DNA from: Hymenobacter ginkgonis
GTDB taxonomy: Bacteria; Bacteroidota; Bacteroidia; Cytophagales; Hymenobacteraceae
Length of the DNA stretch: 64,000 nt
NCBI RefSeq assembly: GCF_009755225.1
Contig: NZ_WQKZ01000001.1
Span: 558,001-622,000, forward strand
Direction: 5' to 3'
Shown piece after piece: positions 24,866 through 34,467 of the stretch; position 1 is the stretch's first letter; every line of letters starts with the position of its first letter. The notes under the pieces were generated by a model. It was not told where the DNA came from, did not search any database, and was given only the letters and a program-made list of their open reading frames with translations. Position numbers and translations under genes: made by a program.

Positions 24866-26239
24866 TTAGGAAACGGGGGTAGACGGCGTATTATCGTCGA
24901 GCTGAATGGGCTCCATGCGCGGCACCAGCGTGAACATCAGCACCCAAGCCACCAAATAGGCCGCGCCGCAGATGAAAAACATGATGTAGTAAGCCTTATC
25001 AAGCTGCCCAATGCTTTCGTAGTGCACAAACATGCGCTTCTGCACCAGCGCCGTGAGGGCAATGCCGCCTAGGCCGCCAGCCATGCCGCCAATGCCCGTT
25101 ACCGAGGCCACTGCCCGCTTCGGAAACATATCCGACACCGTGGTGAAAATATTGGCGCTCCACGCTTGGTGCGCGGCGGCCGCAATACCAATTACCAGCA
25201 CGGCCAGCCACATATTCATGCCGCCTAGCCACTGCGCAAACACGATTGGAAACACACAAAACGCGATGATGAGCATGGTCGTTTTGCGCGCCTGGAAGGC
25301 CGGCATGCCGCGCTTGATAAAGCCCAGCGGCAAGTAGCCGCCACCGATGCTGCCCACGCTCGACAAAATGTACACCGCCGCTACCGGCAAGGCAATGGCC
25401 GTGCCCTTGAGATGGTACTGCTTGCCCAAAAAGTCGGGCAACCAAAACAGGTAAAACCACCAGATGGGGTCCGTGATGAACTTACCCATCACGAAAGCCC
25501 AGGTTTGGCGGAAGCCCAGCAGCGTAGCCCAAGAGGTTTTAGGTTTTTCCTCCACTACGCTCTCGGCTGGTAAGCCAGCCGGAATGTCGGCGTTGATGTA
25601 GTCAAACTCGGCCTTACTCAGGCGCTTGCTATTAGAAGGCGTCTCGTAAACGAGCATCCACAGCAGTAGCCACACAAAGCCTAGAGCACCGGTGATGATG
25701 AAAGCCCACTGCCAGCCAATGGTTTCGGCGATGAGCGGCACCGTAAGCGGCGCCACAATGGCTCCCACGTTAGAACCCGAGTTGAAGATGCCCGTGGCCA
25801 ACGCCCGCTCGCGCTGCGGAAACCACTCGGCGGTGGTTTTAATAGCCGCCGGGAAGTTGCCGGCCTCCGTAATGCCCAAAAAGCCGCGCGCAACGCCGAA
25901 GCCCAACGTGCTGCTAACCAGCGCATGGCCCATAGCTGCTACGCTCCACAGGGCCGTCGAGAGGGCGTAGCCCAGCTTGGTGCCCAGCTTATCAATGATG
26001 CGGCCTACCCCAAGCATGCCCACTGCATAAGCCAGCTTAAAGGCAATTTCAATGTTGGCGTAATCCCCCGAATTCCAGTGGAAGGCGGTTTCGAGGTACG
26101 GCTTCAGCAGCGAAATAACTGCCCGGTCGAGGTAGTTGATGGTGGTGGCAAAAAATACCAGCGAACAGATAGTCCAGCGGTACTTGCCCACGACCGGCGT
26201 GTCGGTGCCAGGCGGCGAGCTGCGAAGGGTGGGATTCAT
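24866..26239 (-). CDS. exuT: MFS transporter, hexuronate (ExuT-like) family
   Basis: 457 aa, 12 predicted membrane segments. ACS-family marks are NYLDRAVISLLKPYL near the N-terminus, LGITEAGNFPAAIKTTAEWF and FNSGSNVGAIVAPL. It probably imports galacturonate or glucuronate with H+ into the cytoplasm, where UxaC acts. Setting within the uxa/kdg cluster supports the substrate; sequence alone would allow other anions. The preceding gene is eda, separated by a 142-base gap holding a long inverted repeat. The NTF2-like gene follows closely. Confidence 0.88.
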   Translation of the reverse strand: MNPTLRSSPPGTDTPVVGKYRWTICSLVFFATTINYLDRAVISLLKPYLETAFHWNSGDYANIEIAFKLAYAVGMLGVGRIIDKLGTKLGYALSTALWSVAAMGHALVSSTLGFGVARGFLGITEAGNFPAAIKTTAEWFPQRERALATGIFNSGSNVGAIVAPLTVPLIAETIGWQWAFIITGALGFVWLLLWMLVYETPSNSKRLSKAEFDYINADIPAGLPAESVVEEKPKTSWATLLGFRQTWAFVMGKFITDPIWWFYLFWLPDFLGKQYHLKGTAIALPVAAVYILSSVGSIGGGYLPLGFIKRGMPAFQARKTTMLIIAFCVFPIVFAQWLGGMNMWLAVLVIGIAAAAHQAWSANIFTTVSDMFPKRAVASVTGIGGMAGGLGGIALTALVQKRMFVHYESIGQLDKAYYIMFFICGAAYLVAWVLMFTLVPRMEPIQLDDNTPSTPVS

Positions 26240-26274
26240 AGGAGGTAGCTAGTGAATTTTAGTGAAAAATGCCT

Positions 26275-26374
26275 GTCCTTGCGAGGAAGAACGACGAAGC
26301 AATTTTTCCTAGTCGTCGGTAAGCGTTTGTAAAGCTTTAAGGAAAATTGCTTCGTCGTTCCTCTGCGCAAGGAC
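26275..26374. repeat. Long inverted repeat between eda and exuT
   Basis: Arms 26275-26309 and 26341-26374 are near-perfect reverse complements built on GAACGACGAAGCAATTTT, with flanking TCCTTGCG. Same architecture as the CGTCATGCTGA repeats but a different core (TTGCGAGGAA, CGAAGCAATT). Can form a large hairpin in RNA of either strand. Confidence 0.88.
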
Positions 26375-26381
26375 AATCACG

Positions 26382-27035
26382 CTACTTTCGGGCTTGCAAA
26401 AACTGCATGAGCGGCGCTACCCGGCCCGTAATAGTAGCGGCATCGCTGGCACCTTTAAAAAGCTGTGAGCCAATGCCGACCACGTTGATGCCCGCCTCCA
26501 GCCACTCGGTGAGGCTGGCTTCGGAGGGCTCGACGCCGCCCGTTACCATGAGCTTGGTGCTAGGCAGCGGCCCGCGGATAGCCTTGATGTAGCTGGGCCC
26601 CACCACATTGCCAGGGAATATTTTTACTAATTGCGCGCCAAGCTGCGTAGCGGCGTATATCTCGTTGAGCGTTTGAGCGCCCGGCACCCAGGCCACGTCG
26701 TGGCGCTGGCAGGCCGCGGCCACGTCGGCGGTAGTTACGGGCTGCACCACAAAGGCCGCACCGGCCGCAATGAAGCGCTCGGCATCGGCAGCGTTGTAGA
26801 TGGTGCCGATGCCGAGCACCAGGTCGGGGCAATCAGTAGTGGTCAGCTTAGCCAGTTCTTGGAAAACCTCGAAGGCATTAGCTCCACGATTGGTAAACTC
26901 AAACACCCGGACGCCGCCCGCGTAGCAGGCCCGCACAATGGCTTGTGCGTAAGCTGCATCGGCATGGTAAAAGACCGGCACCAGCGGCGCTTGCAGCACG
27001 CGAGCGAGAACATCGGAAGAAGAAAGGCGGAACAT
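26382..27035 (-). CDS. eda: KDPG aldolase (2-dehydro-3-deoxyphosphogluconate aldolase)
   Basis: 217 aa class I aldolase. LVPVFYHADAAYAQ, VFEFTNRGANAF with the catalytic Glu, GIGTIYNAADAERF, and QLVKIFPGNVVGP with the Schiff-base Lys138. It splits KDPG into pyruvate and glyceraldehyde 3-phosphate, the last step of the uronate route. It directly follows kdgK, but a terminator hairpin lies between them, so it may have its own promoter or depend on read-through. Confidence 0.95.
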   Translation of the reverse strand: MFRLSSSDVLARVLQAPLVPVFYHADAAYAQAIVRACYAGGVRVFEFTNRGANAFEVFQELAKLTTTDCPDLVLGIGTIYNAADAERFIAAGAAFVVQPVTTADVAAACQRHDVAWVPGAQTLNEIYAATQLGAQLVKIFPGNVVGPSYIKAIRGPLPSTKLMVTGGVEPSEASLTEWLEAGINVVGIGSQLFKGASDAATITGRVAPLMQFLQARK

Positions 27036-27100
27036 AAGTAAAGCCCTACCCCCCGCCGCTACCCAAAAGGTAGGCAGCGGGGCCAGACAAGGCGTAAAGT

Positions 27101-27131
27101 AAAAAATAAGCCCCTGCCCGATAAGCAGGGG
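27101..27131 (-). terminator. Terminator after kdgK
   Basis: On the minus strand CCCCTGC, a seven-base loop and GCAGGGG are followed by CTTATTTTTTAC, a classic stem plus T tract. It begins six bases past the kdgK stop. The same gap is bounded by GGGGGTAGGGCT and its reverse complement. Confidence 0.8.
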
Positions 27132-27137
27132 GTAGGG

Positions 27138-28151
27138 CTACCGCAGCAGGCGCCCCGTCAGGTTGCCCTGCATGAGGTGCTCAACTTCGGCCGGCGTCAC
27201 CAGGTTGATGTCGCCGTGGATGGTGTGTTTCAGCGCTGAGGCGATGGTGGCAAACGAAAGGGCGTCTTCGCGGCGCTCGTACGTGCCCGAGCCGTAGATG
27301 AAGCCCGAGATAAACGAATCGCCCCCGCCAATGCGGTCCACCACCGGGGAAATGTCGTAGAAGGGCGTTTCAAAAAATTCGCCCGCATCCCAGAGCAGCC
27401 CGCAAATGCGCTCGTGCGAGGCACTTTGCGTTTGGCGGCGGGTAGCAATGACGCGCTTTATTTGCGGAAAGCGCTGCGTCAACTGCTCGCACATCGAGAT
27501 AAAACCGTTGTCGGTACCCGCTTCGGCCTGAATACCAAACAGGTCTTCGGCGTCGCCTTCGGTGCATACTACCAGGTCGCAGCCAGCTACCAGGGCCGGC
27601 ATCACATCCTGCGCTTTCTGGCCGTACTGCCACAGGTTGCGGCGGTAGTTCACATCGGCCGATACGGTGAGGCCCAAGCGCCGCGCCGCCGCAATGGCGT
27701 CGGCCGTAGCCTGGGCGGCGGCGGCCGAAATGGCGGGCGTAATGCCCGTCCAGTGCAGCCAGCCGGCATCTTTCAAAATCGTGTCCCAATCGAAAGCGGC
27801 CGGGTCGAGGTGCGCAAACGCCGACTCGGCGCGGTCGTACACAATGCGGCTGGGCCGCAGCGACGCGCCCACTTCTAGAAAGTACAGCCCCAGCCGGTGG
27901 CCTTCGGTAAATAGGCAGTGGGTGGTATCGACCCCGTAGCGGCGCAGGTGGTTGGCCGCTGCGTGGCCCAGTTCGTTGGCCGGAAAAGCGCTGACGTGGG
28001 CCGCGGGCACGCCCATTTGGGCGAGGGCAGCGGCTACGTTGGCGTCGCCGCCGCCGTAGGTTATTTCGAGGGTAGCGGTCTGCGGAAGCCGATAATTCAG
28101 CGGCGGCGAGAGCCGCATCATCACTTCGCCGAAGGTTACGACTTGCTTCAT
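27138..28151 (-). CDS. kdgK: 2-keto-3-deoxygluconate kinase (PfkB family)
   Basis: 337 aa from MKQVVTFGEVMMRLSPP; an ATG at 28193 adds 14 unlikely residues. PfkB sugar kinase: GGGDANVAAALAQMG at the N-terminus, and DRIGGGDSFISGFIYG near residue 285 with the catalytic Asp. It phosphorylates KDG to KDPG. The position between uxaC and eda supports KDG as substrate over fructose. A LacI-type operator candidate lies 125-140 bases upstream. Confidence 0.93.
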   Translation of the reverse strand: MKQVVTFGEVMMRLSPPLNYRLPQTATLEITYGGGDANVAAALAQMGVPAAHVSAFPANELGHAAANHLRRYGVDTTHCLFTEGHRLGLYFLEVGASLRPSRIVYDRAESAFAHLDPAAFDWDTILKDAGWLHWTGITPAISAAAAQATADAIAAARRLGLTVSADVNYRRNLWQYGQKAQDVMPALVAGCDLVVCTEGDAEDLFGIQAEAGTDNGFISMCEQLTQRFPQIKRVIATRRQTQSASHERICGLLWDAGEFFETPFYDISPVVDRIGGGDSFISGFIYGSGTYERREDALSFATIASALKHTIHGDINLVTPAEVEHLMQGNLTGRLLR

Positions 28152-28275
28152 GGGGTAGGAACCAGAACCTGCGCACCGGCGCCACGTGGGCAAACTGGAC
28201 GGTGAGCAGGAAGAATAGGACTTGAAAGGTAGGCTACTGAATTGGCGACTGAAAGCGCGGACGCCATCTTTATTA

Positions 28276-28291
28276 ACGCAAACGTTTTCGG
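28276..28291 (-). promoter_or_regulatory. LacI-family operator candidate upstream of kdgK
   Basis: ACGCAAACGTTTTCGG closely resembles the classical LacI/PurR-type operator form with central CG. AACGTT-containing sites recur between kduD and the LacI gene (41512-41587) and upstream of the GH28 gene (49502-49518). Probably bound by the LacI regulator encoded at 41.7 kb. Confidence 0.6.
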
Positions 28292-28341
28292 TAGCCTACT
28301 TTTCCCGAAGTCAAAAAATGGGATATGGGCAAAGGAAGTAG

Positions 28342-29787
28342 TTAGCTATTCACCAACTCTCCTGAACTCACCGGGGCCAGCGTTTTTTCGAAGCCAAAAT
28401 ACGTTTTAGCGTTGCCGTAGCTGATATTTTCGACCAGCTGACCCAGCCAAGGCATCTCCTCGGCGGGTAGTTCGCCGTTCTCTACATCGCGGCCCAGCAG
28501 GTTGCACAGAATGCGCCGGAAATACTCGTGGCGCGGAAACGACAGGAAGCTGCGCGAGTCGGTGAGCATGCCCACGAAACGGCTGAGCAAACCCATGTTG
28601 CTGAGCGCATTGATTTGTTTTTCCATGCCATCCTTCTGGTCTAGGAACCACCAGCCCGAGCCAAATTGAATTTTGCCAGCCACCGAGCCATCCTGAAAGT
28701 TGCCCGTCATGGTGGCAAACAGGTCGTTGTCGGAAGGATTGAGGTTGTAGAGGATGGTTTTGGCGAGCTTATCCTGGTTGTCGAGCCGGTCGAGGAAGCG
28801 CGAAAGCGCCTTACCCTGCGTAAAATCGCCAATCGAGTCCCAGCCCGTGTCGGGGCCAAGCTGGCGCAGGGCGCGGGTATTGTTGTTGCGCAGGGCGCCC
28901 AAGTGGAACTGCTGCGTCCAGCCCTTTTCCCAGTCCAACTCAGCCAGGAAAATCAGCATGGCCGACTTAAACTGGGTGATGTCCTGGTCGCTCAAAATAG
29001 CGCCGGCCAGGGCTTGAGCAAAGATGGCCTCAATTTCCTCGTTGGTGTAATCGGCCGCATAAATCTGCTCCAAGCCGTGGTCAGACAACCGGCAACCCTG
29101 AGCCGCAAAGAAATCGTGGCGCTGGCGCAAGGCTGCTTGCAGGTCGGCGTAGGTCTTAATGGCTACCCCCGCCGCGGCGCCCAAGCGGTCGAGGTAAGCG
29201 CGGTAGTCGGTGGCCTCGGGCGTCATGGCCTTATCGGGGCGGAAGGTGGGTAGGACGCGCGTACCGAAGCCGTGGCCAGCCAGCGCCTGGTGGTGCTCCA
29301 GCGAGTCGGCGGGGTCGTCGGTGGTGCATACGGCCTCTACTTTCATCTTGCGCAGCAGGCTCTGCACCGAGAATTCGGGCGTTTGGAGCAGCGCATTGCA
29401 CTGGTCGTAGATGCGGCGCGCGCTATCCTTATTCAGCAGCTCGGTGACGCCGAAGTAGCGGCGCAGCTCCAGGTGCGTCCAGTGGTACAAGGGGTTGCGC
29501 ATGGTATAGGGCACCGTTTCGGCCCATTTCTCAAACTTCTCCCAGTCCGAGGCGTCGCCCGTCACATAGCGCTCGTTCACACCATTGGCCCGCATGGCGC
29601 GCCACTTATAATGGTCGCCATAGAGCCAAATTTGCGTGATGTTCTCAAACTGCCGGTTTTGAGCAATCTGGTCGGGCGGCAGGTGGCAGTGGTAGTCAAT
29701 AATGGGCTGCGGCGCCGCGTGCTCGTGGTAGAGCGTACGCGCAGCTTCCGTCTGAAGCAGGAAGTCGTCGGAGAGGAAAGGAGTCAT
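28342..29787 (-). CDS. uxaC: Uronate isomerase
   Basis: 481 aa amidohydrolase-fold enzyme of normal family length. IIDYHCHLPPDQIAQN carries the metal-binding His33 and His35; other marks are KWRAMRANGVNE, VCTTDDPADSLEHHQ and GMLTDSRSFLSFPRHEYFRR. It isomerises galacturonate to tagaturonate (and glucuronate to fructuronate). First cytoplasmic step for saturated uronic acids. It follows uxaA, with a long inverted repeat between them. Confidence 0.96.
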   Translation of the reverse strand: MTPFLSDDFLLQTEAARTLYHEHAAPQPIIDYHCHLPPDQIAQNRQFENITQIWLYGDHYKWRAMRANGVNERYVTGDASDWEKFEKWAETVPYTMRNPLYHWTHLELRRYFGVTELLNKDSARRIYDQCNALLQTPEFSVQSLLRKMKVEAVCTTDDPADSLEHHQALAGHGFGTRVLPTFRPDKAMTPEATDYRAYLDRLGAAAGVAIKTYADLQAALRQRHDFFAAQGCRLSDHGLEQIYAADYTNEEIEAIFAQALAGAILSDQDITQFKSAMLIFLAELDWEKGWTQQFHLGALRNNNTRALRQLGPDTGWDSIGDFTQGKALSRFLDRLDNQDKLAKTILYNLNPSDNDLFATMTGNFQDGSVAGKIQFGSGWWFLDQKDGMEKQINALSNMGLLSRFVGMLTDSRSFLSFPRHEYFRRILCNLLGRDVENGELPAEEMPWLGQLVENISYGNAKTYFGFEKTLAPVSSGELVNS

Positions 29788-29826
29788 AATTAGGGAATTA
29801 TGAGTTAGTAGTTGTTACAGAGGGCA

Positions 29827-29933
29827 AAAAGAACGTCATGCTGAACGCAGTGAAGCATCTCGCGTGCAGTGCTAATTTAATCGTTCAACAGTTCGAGCGA
29901 GATGCTTCACTGCGTTCAGCATGACGTTCTTTT
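29827..29933. repeat. Inverted repeat of the AACGTCATGCTGA family, between uxaA and uxaC
   Basis: Arms are almost exact reverse complements of about 36 bases containing GAACGTCATGCTGAACGCAG and GAAGCATCTCG, with a 35-base loop. Same core as 63470-63571. It separates uxaA from uxaC. Confidence 0.9.
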
Positions 29934-29945
29934 AATCTCTAATAA

Positions 29946-31595
29946 TTACAAAGAAACACCGCGCTTCCACGGAATGAAATCGGTTTGGCCGTGGCGTACG
30001 GCGCTTACTTCTAGGCCGCTGGCTACTTGAATAACGTAGTCCAGAATGCGTTCGCCAGCTTGCTCGATGGTTTCTTCGCCGTCGATGACGGTGCCGGTGT
30101 TCAAGTCGATGATGTCGGGCATGCGCAGGGCCAGCTTGGTGTTGGAGCTGATTTTGACGACCGGCGCAATAGGGTTGCCGGTGGGCGTGCCCAGGCCAGT
30201 GGTGAAGAGCACCACGTTGGCGCCCGAGCCCACTTCGGCGGTCGTGCTTTCTACGTCGTTGCCGGGCGTGCAGAGCAAGTTTAGGCCAGGTTTGGTGACT
30301 AGCTCCGGGTAGTCGAGCACGGCCACTACCGGCGACGAGCCGCCCTTGCGGGCCGCGCCGGCCGACTTCATAGCGTCGGTGATGAGGCCGTCGCGAATGT
30401 TGCCGGGCGAGGGGTTCATGTCGAAGCCCGAGCCCACGGCCACGGCGCTATCGCCGTAGGCTTTCATGAGCGAGGTGAAGCGCTGGGCCGTTTCGTGGTC
30501 AACGGAGCGGTTCACGATTTCCTGCTCCACGCCGCACAATTCCGGGAACTCGGCTAGGATAACTGAGCCGCCGAGCGCTACTAGCAAATCGGACACGTGG
30601 CCCACCGCCGGGTTGGCCGAAATGCCCGAGAAGCCGTCGCTACCCCCGCACTCTAGGCCGATGGTTAGCTTGCTAAGCGGCGCGGGCTGGCGCTGCTGCT
30701 GGTTGGCCTGCATGAGGCCGGCGAAGGTTTGGCGCAAGGCCGTGCTCACGAGCGCTTCCTCGGTGCCAATGGCCTGCTGGTCCAGGATGAAAAGCGGCTT
30801 GCTGAAGTGCGGGTCGCGCTTCGCAATTTCGTCTTGCAACATGCTGGCCTGCGCGTTTTGGCAGCCCAGGCTAAGCACCGTGGCGCCGGCCACGTTGGGA
30901 TGGGTGATGTAGCCAGCCAACAGGCCACATAGCGACTGCGCATCCTGCCGGATGCCGCCGCAGCCGCCCTCGTGGCTCAGAAACCGGATGCCGTCCACGT
31001 TGGGAAATGGCTTGGTTTTCTGGTGGCTGATTTCGGCCGAGCGCAGGTCGGTGGCCAGTATTTCTTCGACCGACTTGCCGGCCTGCATCAGTTCTAGTAG
31101 GGCTTGGGTTTGGGGCTGGTAGCTTTTGCGGCGGGCGTAGCCGAGGTCGTTTACTAGGGCTTCTTCGAGGACTTGAATGTTGCGGTTCTCACAGAACACC
31201 AGCGGAATAACCAGCCAGTAATTGGCCGTGCCTACCCGGCCATCGGGGCGGTGGTAGCCCATAAAAGTGCGGCCCTCAAACCGGGTCACATTAGGCTGGG
31301 CCCAGCTGTGGGGGTGCTGGCCTTCCTGGTACGAGTCGGTGGCGTGCTTGATGTTGGCCGTCGTCAGCAGGCCGCCCTGGCCCACGGGCGCCGCCATTTT
31401 GCCCACTAGCACGCCGTACATGGTTACCTCGTCGCCGGGGGCGAGGGGCTGCATGGCCAGCTTGTGCTTAGCGGGTATCTTCTCGGTGGTCGTTACGGTC
31501 GCCCCATCCCAGGTTACGGGCGTGCCGATGGGCAGGTCGGTGAGGGCGACGAGCACGTTATCGGCGGGGTGGATTTTAGCAACTAAATGCTTCAT
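29946..31595 (-). CDS. uxaA: Altronate dehydratase
   Basis: 549 aa from MKHLVAKIHPADNVLVAL; the ATG at 31658 adds a 21-residue extension without family support. An N-terminal SAF domain (about 1-95) is joined to the large UxaA/GarD C-terminal domain: SHEGGCGGIRQDAQ, LSLGCQNAQ, GLECGGSDGFSG, TGLGTPTGNP. It dehydrates altronate to KDG, an iron-dependent reaction in the family. Gene order uxaB-uxaA-uxaC suggests one transcript. Confidence 0.95.
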   Translation of the reverse strand: MKHLVAKIHPADNVLVALTDLPIGTPVTWDGATVTTTEKIPAKHKLAMQPLAPGDEVTMYGVLVGKMAAPVGQGGLLTTANIKHATDSYQEGQHPHSWAQPNVTRFEGRTFMGYHRPDGRVGTANYWLVIPLVFCENRNIQVLEEALVNDLGYARRKSYQPQTQALLELMQAGKSVEEILATDLRSAEISHQKTKPFPNVDGIRFLSHEGGCGGIRQDAQSLCGLLAGYITHPNVAGATVLSLGCQNAQASMLQDEIAKRDPHFSKPLFILDQQAIGTEEALVSTALRQTFAGLMQANQQQRQPAPLSKLTIGLECGGSDGFSGISANPAVGHVSDLLVALGGSVILAEFPELCGVEQEIVNRSVDHETAQRFTSLMKAYGDSAVAVGSGFDMNPSPGNIRDGLITDAMKSAGAARKGGSSPVVAVLDYPELVTKPGLNLLCTPGNDVESTTAEVGSGANVVLFTTGLGTPTGNPIAPVVKISSNTKLALRMPDIIDLNTGTVIDGEETIEQAGERILDYVIQVASGLEVSAVRHGQTDFIPWKRGVSL

Positions 31596-31680
31596 AAGTG
31601 CTTGCTGATTAGCGTTTGGCATGAGGAGGTAAAACAACATTTTGCCTCCTCGTGCCAAATCCGTTCATAGAATACTTCTC

Positions 31681-33213
31681 TTAAACAGCGGCGCGTTGCG
31701 TTTTATTTAATTTAGCGGCCAAGGTAGCAGCGGCGCCCGCTTGTTGCATCTGCAGCAGGTAGCGGGCCACGGCCTCGGCGAAGCCGGGCAGGGTGGTTAG
31801 GTCGGTGCCCCACAGGGCCTGGTTGCTAAGGGCCGCCGGCACCAACTCCACAGCCGGTAGGCGCTGCCAGAGGTCGGCGAAGTAGCCAGCTTGCTCATCC
31901 TGAATGGGGTAGGGCTGGCCGTTGGCTTCGCCCAGCCACGCGCCGCCCTCCTGGCGGGTGCCGTGCATAAAGAGCAGGTAGGCCGCAAAGCCCAGTGCCA
32001 CGTACTGCGGCACCGCGCCAAAGCGCTGGTAATAGTGCAGCAAATCGGGCAGCACGCGCATGCGCAGCTTGGCCGAGTAGTTGAGCGTGATGGCCAGCCA
32101 CCGGTGCTCCACGGCGGGGTTGCGGAAGCGGTCGAGCACTTGCATGCCGAAACGCTGGCCCACCTTCTCGTCGATGGGGTAGGGGATGCCGGGCAGCAAA
32201 TCGGCCAGCATCAGGTTGCGGATGTAGGTCGAGAGGCAGGCATCGTCCATGGCACCGCGCACGGTGGGCACATTGCACAAGTGCGCTAGGCCACAGCTTA
32301 GCGAATGCGTGCCGTTGAGCAAGCGCATCTTGAGCTCCCGGAACTGGTTGATGTCGGGCTGCACAATTACGCCGGAGTGCACTTGCTGAAAACTCAGCAC
32401 GTCGCGCACCCGCTCGTCGCCCTCAATGGCCCAGAGCAGGTAAGCTTCCGACATGGTAAGTAGCTCGTCCTCATAACCCAATTCCTGCGCCAGCTCGGCG
32501 CAGGCGGCCGCGTCGGGCCGGCCCGGCACAATGCGGTCAACCAGCGAATTGCACACGGTGTTAGCCGTTTCGAGCCACGCGATAAAAGCCGCCTCTAGGC
32601 CTTGCCGCTCGGCCAGCGCGCGCAGAATACCGCGCAGCTTGGTGCCGTTGTCGGCAATGAGCTCGGTAGGCACAATCACCAGGCCCTTGTCGAGGGCGCC
32701 GCTAAAAGCTTCGTAGCGGGCCAGCAGTACGGCCAGCAGCTTGCCGGGGAACGAGCGCGGTGGGGTGGCGCGCACGTCGTCGGTTTCGTCGAGCACAATG
32801 CCGACTTCAGTGGTGTTAGAAAGCACCACCTGCAAGTCGGGGCTGGCGGCGAAAGCCAGAATGTCGGCCCACTGGCTGCGGGCCGACAGCACGCGGCTGA
32901 TGCTGGCGCACACTACGTTTTCGCTGATTTGCTGCTCGTCTTCGACGCCGCGCACGCACACCGTGTATAGGTTGTCTTGGCGGGCGAAAGCGGTGGCATC
33001 GCCGCCATCGGTGCTTTTCACCACCACCACCCGGCCGTTGAAGATGCCCTGGCGGTTGGCCTGGTCAATCACAAAATCGGGCAGGCCGCGCAGCAATACG
33101 CCGGTGCCAAACTGCAATACTTTTTCGGGTAGCTGCACTAGCGCCGGGGGGGGTAGGGCTACCGCTGGGCTAGTGCCAATAGCTTGCACCAGGCGTTGGG
33201 ATAGAACGGTCAT
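31681..33213 (-). CDS. uxaB: Tagaturonate reductase (altronate oxidoreductase)
   Basis: 510 aa from MTVLSQRLVQAIG; the ATG at 33300 lies 87 bases upstream and codes for an unlikely leader. Mannitol dehydrogenase family: NAD loop VLQFGTGVLLRGLPDFVID, and LKMRLLNGTHSLSCGLAH with the catalytic Lys-containing KMRLLNG-type motif. It reduces tagaturonate to altronate with NADH. It follows the PL10 lyase gene with a 119-base gap. Confidence 0.95.
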   Translation of the reverse strand: MTVLSQRLVQAIGTSPAVALPPPALVQLPEKVLQFGTGVLLRGLPDFVIDQANRQGIFNGRVVVVKSTDGGDATAFARQDNLYTVCVRGVEDEQQISENVVCASISRVLSARSQWADILAFAASPDLQVVLSNTTEVGIVLDETDDVRATPPRSFPGKLLAVLLARYEAFSGALDKGLVIVPTELIADNGTKLRGILRALAERQGLEAAFIAWLETANTVCNSLVDRIVPGRPDAAACAELAQELGYEDELLTMSEAYLLWAIEGDERVRDVLSFQQVHSGVIVQPDINQFRELKMRLLNGTHSLSCGLAHLCNVPTVRGAMDDACLSTYIRNLMLADLLPGIPYPIDEKVGQRFGMQVLDRFRNPAVEHRWLAITLNYSAKLRMRVLPDLLHYYQRFGAVPQYVALGFAAYLLFMHGTRQEGGAWLGEANGQPYPIQDEQAGYFADLWQRLPAVELVPAALSNQALWGTDLTTLPGFAEAVARYLLQMQQAGAAATLAAKLNKTQRAAV

Positions 33214-33332
33214 AACGGAGATAAGCGCTAGAGTTTGGGGCAAAATGAGAGGGGTAGGGCGCCGCCAACTGGCTAAGTGGCCCGAAGCAACGGCTGCCAA
33301 ACCGGGGCCGCGTCATGGGCTCACCTGCTTTG

Positions 33333-34400
33333 TTAGGGCCCCCACTTCTGCTGCCACTTAGGGTACTCGCGGGTGAGCAGTTTTTCGGGCCAGGTGCCGG
33401 CATACACGTAGCCGGTGCGCCGCTCCACTTCGATGTCGGCTAGCTGCGCGTGCTTCACCCCATCGCGGCCCACGTAGATGGGCTGGTTGGTGGCAAGGTC
33501 ATAAAAACGCGCCCACAGCGTGCTGCCGGGGGTAGGCACCAGCACCCGGTCGCGGCCCTTGGGCTGCTGCGTAGCGGCGATGTCTTGCACGGTCATGTTC
33601 GAGATTTTTGACGCCTCAAACCACGCAATGGCTGCCTTAATGGCGCGGCGCACTTCGGGCGTGGGCTGGTCGAGGCTCAGTAAAAATTCGGTAATGCCGA
33701 CCGACTCGTCGCCGCTCAGCGAGGCCAGCTCGAAGGCGCGGGCGTTGCAGGGCAGCAGCGTGGTGCGGTCGTGCTGGGCGCACCAGGCCGTGGGCTGGCC
33801 CTGGCGCACGTACTGCGTTTTCAAAATGCACTGCACACCCTGGGTTACCGCGCGCTGGGCCGGCGCCACGAGGGTGGGGTCCACGAGGGCAAAGTCCCCC
33901 TTCTTATCGGCCACCGCTTGCAGCACTTGCAGCGCCTTTATCATGGCGTTGTCGTTGTACGTTATCTGGGCGCGGTAGAAGCGGGCGTCGGGGTAGTACT
34001 GCGGGAAGCCGCCGCTGGGCTGCTGCATCTTGAGCAGGTAGCGGATGCCGTTCTCCGCGGCTTGGCGGTAGGCGGGGTTGCTGGTGCTTTTGAAAGCCGA
34101 AACCAGGTAAGTGATTTCGCGGGTAGTAGCGTTGTTGTCGATGGTGCCGTCCTGCTGGCCCGCATCGTGCCGCGCAGCTTGCAAGTCGCTGGCGCTCATA
34201 CGGTGGCGATAGTCCACCTTCACCTCGTTCACTGCCTTGGGCCAGCCGCCGCTGCTGCGCTGGAAAGCCAGCATTTTTTCGGCCGTCGTGTCCTGGGCCA
34301 CCGCGGAGGGGGGTAGGGCCACGCGCGCCGCCGGCCGGCCCAGCGCGTGGGCGCCGGGCACTGCCAGGCTCAGGGCCGCAAGTAGCAACGGGTACTTCAT
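33333..34400 (-). CDS. pelA: Pectate lyase, polysaccharide lyase family 10
   Basis: 355 aa from MKYPLLLAALSLAVPGAHA, a signal peptide. PL10 marks are LAFQRSSGGWPKAVNE at the N-terminus, TIDNNATTREITYL, GGFPQYYPD, TYNDNAMIKAL and CAQHDRTTLLPCNARAFELASLSG. It cuts de-esterified homogalacturonan by beta-elimination with Ca2+, giving unsaturated oligogalacturonides for GH105 and KduI/KduD. Encoded right after susD. Probably periplasmic or surface-attached; no lipobox was seen. Confidence 0.93.
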   Translation of the reverse strand: MKYPLLLAALSLAVPGAHALGRPAARVALPPSAVAQDTTAEKMLAFQRSSGGWPKAVNEVKVDYRHRMSASDLQAARHDAGQQDGTIDNNATTREITYLVSAFKSTSNPAYRQAAENGIRYLLKMQQPSGGFPQYYPDARFYRAQITYNDNAMIKALQVLQAVADKKGDFALVDPTLVAPAQRAVTQGVQCILKTQYVRQGQPTAWCAQHDRTTLLPCNARAFELASLSGDESVGITEFLLSLDQPTPEVRRAIKAAIAWFEASKISNMTVQDIAATQQPKGRDRVLVPTPGSTLWARFYDLATNQPIYVGRDGVKHAQLADIEVERRTGYVYAGTWPEKLLTREYPKWQQKWGP

Positions 34401-34467
34401 TGGAAAAGGAAGGGGGGTAGGCAAGCCCCCGCTGGCAGCCCGTGGGACGCTAGCGGGGGCGCCAGGG

